Assembly: GCA_964445135.1 (NCBI GenBank)
Contig: CAYUJW010000009.1
Span: 1-28,725, forward strand
From: JACOTV01 sp964445135
GTDB taxonomy: Bacteria > Patescibacteriota > Microgenomatia > UBA1406 > GWC2-37-13
Length of the DNA stretch: 28,725 bases
Direction of reading: 5' to 3'
Shown here: positions 1 to 7,850 of the stretch, piece after piece
How positions within the stretch are numbered: position 1 is the first letter of the stretch
Layout of the letters: each line of letters begins with the position of its first letter
Notes under the pieces: generated by a model
What the model saw: the letters and a program-made list of their open reading frames with translations, nothing else
Told to the model about the DNA's origin: nothing
The model's database searches: none
Translations under genes and position numbers: made by a program

Positions 1-1661
1 TTATCGGCGGGTGATACATTTTGACCGACAATGACTCGGCGATCGGCATTGTTTGCAATAACACCTATGAGGTGTGAGTTATTTGCAGATGTTGCTTTGA
101 CCAGTTTGCGAATCTTGTCGCCGTTTGTCGTTCTGACTTCTACATGGCCAATGGCCATGACGTCACCATATTCACTATTGCTCTCGGTTGGGTACATTTC
201 TGCAATATCTGCCGTTTCAATACTCAAGCCATTCATGCTGTCTTTATCGATGCAGTAACTTTCAGAAGTGAAACATATGCGATTTGTATATACCGTACCC
301 CAACTCCTTCCTGATGAGCCCAAGTTGTATCCATTTTTTGTCGAAGGGCCGATCGAGCCGCTTATTTCGAGTTTAAACTGACCGGGCGTAGTATTTATTC
401 CAACATTACCGCTTTGCGCAATAACCATCTGATCGCCAGTATTTGCGCTCGTCCTAAATCGTATATTGCCGCTCTGTGTAGCCTCAAATTCAACATCTCT
501 GAATTGGCCAGATGACATAAGAAGTGCGCTTGCTGCGCCGATCGTGAGTTTTCCATCAGGGCTTGTTGAGGTAATTGATGAGTTGGCATGCGAAAGGCGT
601 ATTGATCCATCATTTTGTATATAAGGGACAGAGTTGGCATCGGTTCCGAGTGCAAATCCATCTATTCTCAGCGCATTTGTGGAAAGAGCGCTATTTGCGA
701 GCTGTTGTCGTGGATTCATTTCGGAATCTGCACCTACCGTTACACCCAGATATAGTGGATTGGTGCCCTCAGTTATGCTTTTTGGAATTTGTGTTCCACA
801 GGTTGAGATAGATGATGCTTTTGTGCTGCTTCCGCCTATATACGTTATAATTTGACCACGAACTGTTGGTGTCAACTCACATATTCCGCTCTCATATATC
901 GCTTGTCCGCCTGATTTGCTGTGGTAAAGCTTGAATTGAAACTTTTTCGCATCCACGATTGGGTTTCCGACGGAATCCCTGACCACCCCAGAATATAAAA
1001 TAGGCTTCGCAGCAGCCTGTGAGTATTGGTCATTAGCACTCGCTCTTATCTTTTGATATGGCAACAGACTGCTTCTGTCAGACTGTGATGAAAGGCCGAA
1101 GAAAGAAAGAGCAATAAGAAAAGCAAGTACTGGCAGTCCGAACAAAAAAACACGATTGTTAATTACTGCATTTAGCCTATCAAAAGGCTTTAAAGCTGGA
1201 TTACTGTGAGGAATAGGAGTTAGAGGATTAAAACTCACGTTCAAGCTATTTTGATGGACTGGCTTGTCATCGGCATTGCTTTTAATGCTAAATACCGCTG
1301 CAGCTGCGCTACTGGTATATGCTTGGGCATCAATGATGCCCTCATCGATCAAATAGCGCTGAACCAGCTTGAGGGAATTCATCCGGCGCTTAAGTGTCGA
1401 CTCATTCGTTAAGTTTGAGCGCATGTCGCTCTCATATGAGCTCAATTTTTCACTATTAAACAGTGAAACAATTCCATCATTGTCTGCTTGAAATGTAGAT
1501 ATAGTCTGTTCGTTTGTGACAGAATTTATATGCCAGCCAATGAAGTGGCGCAGATCAGAAAGGTAGTTTTTTACGCTCAACGTACTTAATTGGGGGTTTG
1601 CAGCAAGTAAAATCTGTTTAAAGATTAGATCGATCTGACGGCTATTATACGCATCATTCAT
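1..1661 (-). CDS. Surface fibre protein with Xer-like N-terminal domain, membrane anchor and repeat ectodomain (3' end outside window)
   Basis: The frame stays open from ATG 1661 to the left edge, giving 553 residues with no stop. Residues about 10-115 are helical and resemble the SAM-like core-binding domain of Xer/phage tyrosine recombinases (a segment like STLSVKNYLSDLRHFIGW, later a KRRMNSLKLVQRYLIDEG helix). A Pro/Asn-rich linker precedes one hydrophobic segment at 171-190. The rest looks extracellular: Gly/Ser/Asn-rich beta repeats with phrases typical of phage tail-fibre and S74-type proteins (SGNVGINTTPG around 417-427, YNLGSSGRSWGTVYTNRI around 445-461), then a block beginning ADIAEMYP and containing GDVMAIG and LIGVIANN that recurs in such proteins. 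No recombinase catalytic domain is seen. The start is fixed by a TTGACA-18-TAATAT promoter 7 nt upstream. Topology is inferred as N-terminus inside. The function is unknown; adhesion or attachment is a guess. Confidence 0.75.
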   Translation of the reverse strand, partial: MNDAYNSRQIDLIFKQILLAANPQLSTLSVKNYLSDLRHFIGWHINSVTNEQTISTFQADNDGIVSLFNSEKLSSYESDMRSNLTNESTLKRRMNSLKLVQRYLIDEGIIDAQAYTSSAAAAVFSIKSNADDKPVHQNSLNVSFNPLTPIPHSNPALKPFDRLNAVINNRVFLFGLPVLAFLIALSFFGLSSQSDRSSLLPYQKIRASANDQYSQAAAKPILYSGVVRDSVGNPIVDAKKFQFKLYHSKSGGQAIYESGICELTPTVRGQIITYIGGSSTKASSISTCGTQIPKSITEGTNPLYLGVTVGADSEMNPRQQLANSALSTNALRIDGFALGTDANSVPYIQNDGSIRLSHANSSITSTSPDGKLTIGAASALLMSSGQFRDVEFEATQSGNIRFRTSANTGDQMVIAQSGNVGINTTPGQFKLEISGSIGPSTKNGYNLGSSGRSWGTVYTNRICFTSESYCIDKDSMNGLSIETADIAEMYPTESNSEYGDVMAIGHVEVRTTNGDKIRKLVKATSANNSHLIGVIANNADRRVIVGQNVSPAD

Positions 1662-1668
1662 AGCTTAC

Positions 1669-1698
1669 ATATTACACAGATGTGAGAGTGAGTGTCAA
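1669..1698 (-). promoter_or_regulatory. Sigma70-like promoter for the surface protein (leaderless)
   Basis: On the minus strand TTGACA (1698-1693), an 18-nt spacer and TAATAT (1674-1669) are followed by only 7 nt before ATG 1661. A start site 6-8 nt after the -10 falls on or next to the A of the ATG, so a leaderless mRNA is predicted. Confidence 0.7.
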
Positions 1699-2250
1699 GG
1701 GTAAAAAAGATACTGTTTGATATGGTTATGTAGAGCAGTGAAATAGACAATAAGCAGATATTCTCGCAGTATCAATACAGTCAAAAAGCTATAACTAGGT
1801 TTAATTTAATTAATCACCACTCGTTAATATATCAAACAATGTCCACATACTTCTAATAACCCATAGTAATATTTGCATGTTTTTATTGATAAGTACCGAT
1901 AAAAATATAAACCTATAGTGTTATGGGAGTTTCAGTGAATAATTCAAATTGTGATGACACATGATGCCTTTTATTAATTCTGTGTCAATTTTTGGGCAAT
2001 TTCAGAGAGTTTGTGCTCAGCTTTTGTCAAATTTTATAGTCTTTTGAAATGTAAACTGCCGTTGATTTACCTCTCAAAATAGCAGTGTAGCTGCTTGTTT
2101 GATAGATTTTATTTATGCAGCTTTAGGTTTAGGTGAAGCGATTTATGCTCATGTATTCATGTGAGATGTATTTTGTGCGGGAATGTTTATCATGATGGAA
2201 GATTTGTTCCAAATTATCATAGTAGTTATATATCGTACGTAGGGAGGATA

Positions 2251-2280
2251 AAGCTCATTAATTACCTTTGAAATGAGCTT
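2251..2280. repeat. Perfect 9-bp inverted repeat (hairpin)
   Basis: AAGCTCATT (2251-2259) and AATGAGCTT (2272-2280) are exact reverse complements around a 12-nt loop. GTTTT follows on the plus strand, a weak T-run, so it may be a poor terminator or a structural element of an unidentified RNA. Confidence 0.45.
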
Positions 2281-2471
2281 GTTTTGCGATATCCTACCAT
2301 CGCAATTTTCCGCTTTGAATTCCAGTTAGGACATGTGTAGATAGTGATGTATAGCTATATGGGTGATGATGAATACTATAGTACATTAGATATAAATACA
2401 TTTTAATTCGTGGAGAAATGCTTGAAATAGCAATATTCCTACGGGGCATTAGAAGGCCATAAAGGCTAACT

Positions 2472-2499
2472 TAGCGCTGAGGCTGAAGTGCTATTTTTT
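2472..2499 (+). terminator. Terminator-like hairpin in the non-coding region
   Basis: TAGCGC (2472-2477) pairs with GTGCTA (2488-2493), including one G-T pair, over a 10-nt loop, and six T follow directly (2494-2499). No protein gene ends here on the plus strand, so it would terminate an unannotated transcript if real. Confidence 0.4.
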
Positions 2500-2611
2500 G
2501 GGGCGCATCATGTGAAATGTGTATAACGCTGTGCGCGAAGTAGGTGTGATGAGAGTCTGTAGATGGCAACTTCACTTATCGTATGTTGCGGCATGTTGTC
2601 TGGGTTTAAAA

Positions 2612-2625
2612 TCTGATTTATCAGA
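2612..2625. promoter_or_regulatory. 14-bp dyad upstream of the PaaX-like gene, possible operator
   Basis: TCTGAT-TT-ATCAGA is a perfect palindrome ending 4 nt before the -35 box of the next gene. PaaX/GntR-type regulators commonly control themselves, so an autoregulatory site is a reasonable inference. Confidence 0.4.
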
Positions 2626-2629
2626 AATC

Positions 2630-2658
2630 TTGACATTAAATCACACGTTTGTTATGTT
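2630..2658 (+). promoter_or_regulatory. Promoter of the PaaX-like regulator
   Basis: A consensus TTGACA (2630-2635), a 17-nt spacer and TATGTT (2653-2658) lie 9 nt before ATG 2668. This predicts a transcript with at most a 2-3 nt leader. Confidence 0.7.
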
Positions 2659-2667
2659 GTCTTCTAT

Positions 2668-3411
2668 ATGGGAATCAAAGAACGAGTAACGAGCATATTG
2701 CTTTTACTATTTTTAATGGGTGGGATTGAGCGAGAGCCAGTTTTGCTGAGTCAGGAGCTTCTTGAGATTTTTGAGTTACCTGCAAATACTAAAACACGCT
2801 CCGCGCTTCGATCCTTGATAAAAAAAGAATATATTGAGTCCGTTGGGCGCGAAAAGCAAAGCTACCGTATTACTTCAAAAGGCATAAAAGAACTCTCTCT
2901 TTCTTTCCCGTACGTGAGATTTACCGCTGATAAATGGGACGGGAAGTGGAGGATCGTATCCTATGAGATTCCAGAGTGTAAGAGAAAAATGCGCGATACG
3001 TTGCGGCGAAAAATGGTTTCTTGGGGTCTTGGGCCGTGGCATAGGTCGTTTTGGATCACTCCTCACCCGATAATCGCTGAGCTAATTGGGATATTGGATG
3101 TGATGGTTCCAGGCGAATATGTGCAGGCATTTGAGTCAGAGCATGTAGTGGGTGAAAGAACGATCCTTATTGACAAGGTTTGGAAGAGGTCTGAGCTTGA
3201 AAAAGAGTACCGAAAACTCTTTAAAACCTGGCACACCATTCTATCTGAAGAAGCAACGCAGACAAAAAAACTCCAAATGGTGCTTTTCGCCTTTGTTGAA
3301 GTGCTTAAAAATGATCCTGGTTTGCCGGTTGAGCTACTGGGCAAGGATTGGGTAGGCTACGAAAGTATGGGGATATTTCAAGACATACGTCGAATTTTGT
3401 ATACGCAGTAA
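2668..3411 (+). CDS. PaaX-family transcriptional regulator (winged helix plus Cas2-like domain)
   Basis: This 247-aa protein has a winged-helix N-terminus (about 10-80; helix RSALRSLIKKEYI, then a wing ending YRITSKG). A central domain follows that begins WDGKWRIVSYEIPE at about 89, contains RRKMVSWGLG and SFWITPHP, and has the ferredoxin-like fold shared by PaaX and Cas2. The alpha-helical C-terminus (about 175-247) also fits PaaX, a repressor of phenylacetate genes in proteobacteria. No phenylacetate genes are nearby, so the target is unknown. The Cas2 first-strand Asp is replaced by Glu (YEIP), there is no cas1 and no CRISPR array, so a Cas2 role is not supported. Its 3' end meets the 3' end of the convergent comEC gene at 3412. 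A dyad at 2612-2625 suggests autoregulation. Confidence 0.8.
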   Translation: MGIKERVTSILLLLFLMGGIEREPVLLSQELLEIFELPANTKTRSALRSLIKKEYIESVGREKQSYRITSKGIKELSLSFPYVRFTADKWDGKWRIVSYEIPECKRKMRDTLRRKMVSWGLGPWHRSFWITPHPIIAELIGILDVMVPGEYVQAFESEHVVGERTILIDKVWKRSELEKEYRKLFKTWHTILSEEATQTKKLQMVLFAFVEVLKNDPGLPVELLGKDWVGYESMGIFQDIRRILYTQ

Positions 3412-4251
3412 TTAGAACTCAAAGACGACGTGCTTCATGCGATCGGTTCGATAGGTGCGAATTCCATGTTTTTCCAACTCTTCTACTATGGCGCTTGAGG
3501 GGTGTCCATATCGATTTTTTGCGCCAACGCTTATCACTGCTGCAGTCGGGTCTGCTAAGGAAATAAGCTCACGAGTAAGCGCGTTTGTAGAGCCATGATG
3601 AGGAACTTTCAGTATTTGCGCTTTAAATTTAGATTGCTGTAACAAGGAGGGATCGCTTTTTGGGGTGATGTCGCCTGTGAATAGTATTGTTCTGTTGCGT
3701 TGGGCGAAATGAATGATCTGAGATATGTCATTTGGATCGATGTTTGATGTATAGGTGGTCAATACTTGTCTAGATGGCCAGAGCACCGTCAGGCGTGCAT
3801 CCTGTATTTGAATTATTTGTCCTTGTGTGATGGGAATTATTTTTGTTTGTTTTTCTCGTGCAAGTTTAAGAAGCTCAAGTACACGCTCGTCTGGCTCAGG
3901 CGGAATATTAAACGCCAAAATGCGGATATTGTATCGCTGAAGAATGTCGATGTATCCGCCAAAGTGGTCAAGTTGTGGATGTGATATGAAGGCAATTTCA
4001 ATCGTCCGGTCATAAAAAGGCATGTATTTCCCCAAGCAACTGAGTATGGCCTGTCGAGGCCCTGCGTCTATCATAATATCAACTCGATTATTTATCCTCA
4101 TATACGCACCATCACCTTGCCCGACATCGCAAAATACTGCCTTTGTTTTGTGATTGAAATGGTAATCAAAAAGCGAGTGTCCCAAATACCCCACGACAAG
4201 CAAACACAATGCGATTATCGTGTACTTCCCAATTGGAATGTCATTATTCAT
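3412..4251 (-). CDS. comEC: ComEC metallo-beta-lactamase domain protein (separate ORF)
   Basis: This 279-aa protein corresponds to the C-terminal part of ComEC/Rec2. One membrane helix (about 10-28) is followed by VFCDVGQGDGAYM, then the metal-binding motif SHPQLDHFGG (HxxxDH), FTGDI and VPHHGS, all hallmarks of the ComEC beta-lactamase-like domain thought to act on the incoming DNA strand. Its ATG (4251) overlaps the stop of the upstream gene in the arrangement ATGAATAA, which favours translational coupling. An upstream ATG at 4266 is possible but less likely. It lies one reading frame away from the membrane part, so it is either a true gene fission or one full-length comEC broken by a single-base difference. 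Third gene of a comEA-comEC operon. Confidence 0.85.
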   Translation of the reverse strand: MNNDIPIGKYTIIALCLLVVGYLGHSLFDYHFNHKTKAVFCDVGQGDGAYMRINNRVDIMIDAGPRQAILSCLGKYMPFYDRTIEIAFISHPQLDHFGGYIDILQRYNIRILAFNIPPEPDERVLELLKLAREKQTKIIPITQGQIIQIQDARLTVLWPSRQVLTTYTSNIDPNDISQIIHFAQRNRTILFTGDITPKSDPSLLQQSKFKAQILKVPHHGSTNALTRELISLADPTAAVISVGAKNRYGHPSSAIVEELEKHGIRTYRTDRMKHVVFEF

Positions 4252-5029
4252 ATTTGATAAAGGCAAAAGAAAAGCCTGAGAGTGTAGATATGATATGGAT
4301 CATATAATCGCTCAAAATTAACAGTATCGTGCTTGTTGCATTGGGTAAAAAAGCAAATGGCAAGTAATGTAGTGGTATGAGAAGAAGTCCAAGTATCATG
4401 ATTGGGGCAACAGTCCAAGAAACAAGTACATTTGCAAGCACTGCAACTGTTGAAAATTCACGAAATGCAATCCAAACAATCGGGGTGGTAAATAGTTGAG
4501 CTGCCAATGTTGGGCGCAGTTCCCGAACAAGGATGTTGTCTGTTGGTTTGGGCACGCCAAACAAGATAATTCCGATGCTGGCGGCAAACGAGAGTTGGAA
4601 TGACAAGGTTGGAATCATTTCAGGAAACCAAATCGCAAAGAAAATAACTGCCAGTAGCACGCTGTAAAGTGATAAACTGCGTCTCCCATAAAGCAGCGCG
4701 CCGTTACAGCAGCACGCCATGACGGCAGCTCGTAGTATTGGCGCTTGAAACCCAACAAAAAAGACGAATGCGACGATCAAGCAGAGTTGTGCAACTAGTG
4801 CTAACTTTTTAGGTAGAAAGCCCAGCATTGAGCCCGAAACAGCACTTAGTATGCTTATGTTTGAGCCAGAGAGCACCACAAGGTGCAGGAGTCCTACGCG
4901 CTTAATCTCCTCATAAAAGCCCATACTTTTTGGAATTTGTTGACCGATAACCATGCCTGAAACGAGGCTCGAATGAGGCTCTGGTAAATAGGTAGAAAAT
5001 ATGGCGCTCACTTGTTCGGGACTCAGCAT
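4244..5029 (-). CDS. comEC: ComEC membrane channel domain (competence domain)
   Basis: This 261-aa polytopic membrane protein is the 'Competence' domain of ComEC, the inner-membrane channel for single-stranded DNA in natural transformation. The conserved segment LLHLVVLSGSNISIL (about 47-61) matches the family's HLxxxSGxH-type motif, and several hydrophobic helices follow. The N-terminal DUF4131/OB-like region of longer ComEC proteins is missing. The C-terminus ends with FIKYE where normal ComEC continues into further helices and the beta-lactamase domain; these are encoded by the overlapping downstream ORF. It begins 5 nt after the comEA stop, without a Shine-Dalgarno sequence. A role in DNA uptake is inferred from the family and operon; pilus genes are not in the window. 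Confidence 0.85.
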   Translation of the reverse strand: MLSPEQVSAIFSTYLPEPHSSLVSGMVIGQQIPKSMGFYEEIKRVGLLHLVVLSGSNISILSAVSGSMLGFLPKKLALVAQLCLIVAFVFFVGFQAPILRAAVMACCCNGALLYGRRSLSLYSVLLAVIFFAIWFPEMIPTLSFQLSFAASIGIILFGVPKPTDNILVRELRPTLAAQLFTTPIVWIAFREFSTVAVLANVLVSWTVAPIMILGLLLIPLHYLPFAFLPNATSTILLILSDYMIHIISTLSGFSFAFIKYE

Positions 5030-5034
5030 GAGGT

Positions 5035-5646
5035 CTACAATTGAATCTGAGTTTTTATCTTCTCGTACGTTGCCTGGCCGATAGCTTTGCGACTGACCAG
5101 CTCATCAAGTGTCGAAAATGGGCGCATATCAATGATTTTGGTGGCAGTTACGCTGCCGATACCTGGTAGTGACTCAAGTTCTGTTTGTGTCGCCGTATTG
5201 ACATGAATCAAGAGCGAATTTGCACGTTCCTCAAGCGCAGCATACGCCGTAATGTCTGCGGATTCGCCAAGTGAGGGAATATAAATCTTTTCCTCATCCT
5301 TTAGTCGACGTGCAAGATTAACGTTCTTTGCAAAATTTTGATAATCAACTTCGTCAGTTAGTCCGCCGGCTTTGGCCACCGCATCTCGAACCCTTGCGCT
5401 ATCGCTGAGCTCATATACTCCTGGCTTCTTCACGCTTCCTGAAACATCAACCCATATTGAACTATGTGTTGAGAGTTGGGTATTTTCGGCAGAAATATCC
5501 AGAAAATCATCTGCAGTGGCAGTATTTCCAATGGACGCAACATACATCGCTCCAAACAAGCAAAAAATTGATATAACTATGAGCAGGCATTCATATCGGT
5601 AGATGCGCAGCAAGTGACGGGCGTGTTCGATTACTGGATGATTCAT
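5035..5646 (-). CDS. comEA: ComEA-like DNA-binding competence protein (SLBB + helix-hairpin-helix)
   Basis: This 203-aa protein has one N-terminal membrane helix (about 19-40), an SLBB domain (about 66-129, from WVDVSGSVKKPGVYEL to EKIYIPSLGE) and a C-terminal double helix-hairpin-helix (about 148-203: VNTATQTELESLPGIGSVTA then a KIIDMRPFSTLDEL segment). This is the standard ComEA architecture: a membrane-tethered receptor for double-stranded DNA that passes it to ComEC. It is the first gene of the minus-strand operon with the two comEC parts. The 146-nt region shared with the divergent secreted-protein gene contains a dyad (5717-5729) that could regulate either side. Confidence 0.9.
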   Translation of the reverse strand: MNHPVIEHARHLLRIYRYECLLIVISIFCLFGAMYVASIGNTATADDFLDISAENTQLSTHSSIWVDVSGSVKKPGVYELSDSARVRDAVAKAGGLTDEVDYQNFAKNVNLARRLKDEEKIYIPSLGESADITAYAALEERANSLLIHVNTATQTELESLPGIGSVTATKIIDMRPFSTLDELVSRKAIGQATYEKIKTQIQL

Positions 5647-5705
5647 ATTGAATTAAAAAATTGATTAATTACCGATTGATACCTGAGTCATGCGCTAAAT
5701 GGAAT

Positions 5706-5740
5706 GACAGACATCGTGACAATTTGTCATGAATGCTGTC
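5706..5740. promoter_or_regulatory. Nested dyad between comEA and the secreted-protein gene
   Basis: TGACAA-T-TTGTCA (5717-5729) is a perfect 13-bp palindrome, flanked symmetrically by GACAG (5706-5710) and CTGTC (5736-5740). Its position between divergent genes suggests a protein-binding operator; the binding protein is unknown. Confidence 0.4.
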
Positions 5741-5792
5741 GGAGGCGTTTAGGAGGCAGATTATTTTGCCGTGACTATATAAACTTATATAT

Positions 5793-6539
5793 ATGAAAAC
5801 GTTCATCACTCTTGCCTTGCTGTGTATTGTTGCGCTGAGTGGGGTGCGAGTCGAAGCGATGGAATCTCCCTCGTATAGCATCCAACAGATACCGGTTGAG
5901 TTTGACTTGCCCCCGTCTGGCGGTGATTCAAGTATGGTGATAAGCGACGAAGCTCGTGAATCAAGTGTTGTAGCAAGTGACTACATGCTGTCTCCACAGC
6001 TTATGGATTTTAATGCAAATGGTGTGGTGGCAAGCGCCATTTATCCCGGGAGCGCTGATGAAAAAGCCGCGCTTGATTACGGACTGACGACGGGGGACAA
6101 AACTTCATTGTTGCTCACTGACGCAAACGGCTTCAAAGACACAATTGCTGTGCGAGTGCCAAATGGAGCTCGATATCCTCACACCTTGAGTATGCGTGTC
6201 ATTGATATGCCCAAAACACTTGGCGGAGATCTGATTGGTGCAACTATCTGCAACTCATCATCCCCATGTACTCTGCAGCAAGCTTCAGAATGGGATGGTG
6301 AGCTTGGCCTGGGCTACCGTGTGGATGGGAAGGTGGCAAACGCGGATTTTGCTTCCCCCGACGCGTATCGTTCATTTCAAGCCACAACGGAACCTGCTCA
6401 ACTTGGTAGTTGGACAAAAAATGACACGAGCGATCCTGACTTAAAATACGATTTTGCAATGAGGGCAGAGTTGTTGTCATCCCAAAAAACCGCAACATAT
6501 TGGGGAAGACTGCAATTCATTCTCTGGCCAGAGTTTTAA
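5793..6539 (+). CDS. Secreted protein of unknown function
   Basis: This 248-aa protein has a clear signal peptide (hydrophobic core LALLCIVALSGV, likely cleavage after VEA at residue 22). The mature part looks beta-rich, has two Cys six residues apart (C153, C159) that could form a disulfide, and ends in an aromatic strand, WGRLQFILWPEF. I do not recognise a family. It is followed after 15 nt by a signal-peptide protein with a C-terminal membrane anchor, so the two are probably co-transcribed and may interact at the cell surface. The pairing of a secreted beta protein with an anchored DUF916-like partner resembles WxL/Csc surface modules of Gram-positive bacteria, but the sequence match is too weak to assign it. 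Confidence 0.7.
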   Translation: MKTFITLALLCIVALSGVRVEAMESPSYSIQQIPVEFDLPPSGGDSSMVISDEARESSVVASDYMLSPQLMDFNANGVVASAIYPGSADEKAALDYGLTTGDKTSLLLTDANGFKDTIAVRVPNGARYPHTLSMRVIDMPKTLGGDLIGATICNSSSPCTLQQASEWDGELGLGYRVDGKVANADFASPDAYRSFQATTEPAQLGSWTKNDTSDPDLKYDFAMRAELLSSQKTATYWGRLQFILWPEF

Positions 6540-6554
6540 TATGCCAAATCATCT

Positions 6555-7538
6555 ATGAAAAAATATATCTACCTAATACAATGTCTGTTGCTATTTTCTC
6601 TGTCTTTGCACATAAATTCACACGTTCAAGCAGAAAATAATACGGTATACGCGGCGCCTGCAGTCTGGGAAGTTCGAATGAAGGCCGGCAGCTCATACAC
6701 ACTACGCTATAAGCTCAAAAGTGCCCAAATGAGCGCGGTAGTTATTCCCCAGTTGGTTTCATTTACGAAATCTCCACAAGGGGAAATTGTATATAAAAAA
6801 GCCGACCCATCAATGAGTATTGAGCTTGAAGGTGGGGAGTGGGGGAAGCCATTGACGATTGAGCGCAATCATGAGTTGGGTATCGTGTTTCGTTCTCGCG
6901 CTTCACTCAAGCCGCAGGACCTCTATTATGCTCTGCTGCTTGACACGGGGTATGAGACGCCTGAACCGGGGAATATCACAGTATCTAGCTCCAAGCGCGT
7001 GGCTCTACCAATCTATATATCCGTGCTTGGACCATCACACAAGCTAACGGGTCAGATTGAGCAGTGGTCGATTGAGGGGTTAATTGGGTTTATGTGGTTC
7101 GGACGGGAGTTGCGATTTGTTGACAGCTTTTCACCTATCCAATTACGCCTAACAACTTCAAATACAGGCAATCATTTTTTTGACACCTCTGGCCGCATCG
7201 CGATCAACGGACCAACTAAACAGTCATTTCTCCTGACGAAAAAGCGCATATTAGCCCACGAGCATTCACTTCTTAAGGCGCAGAGCGAACCGTGCGGATC
7301 ACTTTCTGAATGTGAGCTTGCCCAAAATACGCTGGTTTTGAAAGGCTCATACATTGGAATACATGAGGCACGTGCAGAGGTAAAAATGGGTGTGGGAAAC
7401 AATTATCAAACAAAATCACTTACTTTTATAGCGCTCCCGCTATACCATATCGGGGCCGTTTTGCTGCTGATCTTGTTGGCAAGTGTATATATATTGCTCA
7501 GCAGAGCGCGTAGAGCAGGTTCTAACAAGAAGACCTGA
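6555..7538 (+). CDS. Membrane-anchored surface protein, DUF916-like
   Basis: This 327-aa protein has a signal peptide (likely cleavage after VQA at residue 26), a long extracellular beta-rich region, one C-terminal membrane helix (about 296-315) and a short basic tail (SRARRAGSNKKT). The start of the mature protein (MKAGSSYTLRYKLKSAQ, then VVIPQLVSF) resembles the immunoglobulin-like opening of DUF916/WxL-interacting proteins, and overall topology fits that family. Two Cys in SEPCGSLSECELA may form a disulfide. It likely shares an mRNA with the upstream secreted protein. DUF916 membership is inferred from pattern and topology only. Confidence 0.65.
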   Translation: MKKYIYLIQCLLLFSLSLHINSHVQAENNTVYAAPAVWEVRMKAGSSYTLRYKLKSAQMSAVVIPQLVSFTKSPQGEIVYKKADPSMSIELEGGEWGKPLTIERNHELGIVFRSRASLKPQDLYYALLLDTGYETPEPGNITVSSSKRVALPIYISVLGPSHKLTGQIEQWSIEGLIGFMWFGRELRFVDSFSPIQLRLTTSNTGNHFFDTSGRIAINGPTKQSFLLTKKRILAHEHSLLKAQSEPCGSLSECELAQNTLVLKGSYIGIHEARAEVKMGVGNNYQTKSLTFIALPLYHIGAVLLLILLASVYILLSRARRAGSNKKT

Positions 7539-7556
7539 GTAGAATGCAACAGCTTG

Positions 7557-7565
7557 TGATACAAT
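7557..7565 (+). promoter_or_regulatory. Extended -10 promoter of the secE-nusG-rplK-rplA operon
   Basis: TGA-TACAAT (7557-7565) fits an extended -10 element; no good -35 is seen, which is normal for that class. The predicted leader of about 40 nt includes a short GCCGT/ACGGC hairpin (7574-7588) before the secE ATG at 7611. Confidence 0.4.
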
Positions 7566-7610
7566 ATCCTGTGGCCGTCGCATACGGCGCGTTATAACAG
7601 ATATATTTTA

Positions 7611-7814
7611 ATGAAATCGACAGATACAAAAAACAGCCAAGCCGCCCAGGCCATGACAAGCGGAATAATCGAGGAAATTAAGCGTGTCACCTGGCCAAGC
7701 AAGGACGAAACTATTCGTCTTACCGTGGTTGTGATCGCGATATCCTTGATAATTGCATTCTATGTCGGTATAATTGATGTACTTCTTGCTAAGTTACTTG
7801 ACATTGTTGCTTAA
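7611..7814 (+). CDS. secE: Preprotein translocase subunit SecE
   Basis: This 67-aa protein is the single-span bacterial form of SecE. The amphipathic segment EEIKRVTWPSKDET (about 22-35) is the family signature and is followed by one membrane helix (about 38-58). SecE clamps the two halves of the SecY channel. It is first in the conserved order secE-nusG-rplK-rplA, which supports the call. Confidence 0.96.
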   Translation: MKSTDTKNSQAAQAMTSGIIEEIKRVTWPSKDETIRLTVVVIAISLIIAFYVGIIDVLLAKLLDIVA

Positions 7815-7850
7815 TATAAGCCTTGACTATTACGAAAGCGAGACATTTAT

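Larger units (their letters stand above)
1662..2667. other. About 1 kb AT-rich region without a recognisable gene
   Basis: No open frame of 60 codons or more exists on either strand and I recognise no tRNA, tmRNA, RNase P, SRP or 6S RNA in it. It holds the surface-protein promoter at its left end, a perfect 9-bp hairpin (2251-2280), a terminator-like hairpin with a T-run (2472-2499), and a 14-bp dyad plus promoter for the PaaX-like gene at its right end. It could be a decayed gene, a small-RNA locus or a long regulatory region; the sequence alone does not decide. Confidence 0.6.

Noticed and set aside
31..855. Short plus-strand ORFs at the left end
   Set aside because: They are antisense to the long minus-strand frame of the surface protein, which is open across the whole stretch.
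2668..3411. Cas2 / CRISPR-associated protein
   Set aside because: The central domain is Cas2-like, but a winged-helix domain precedes it, no cas1 or repeat array is present, and the first-strand Asp is Glu. PaaX family fits better.
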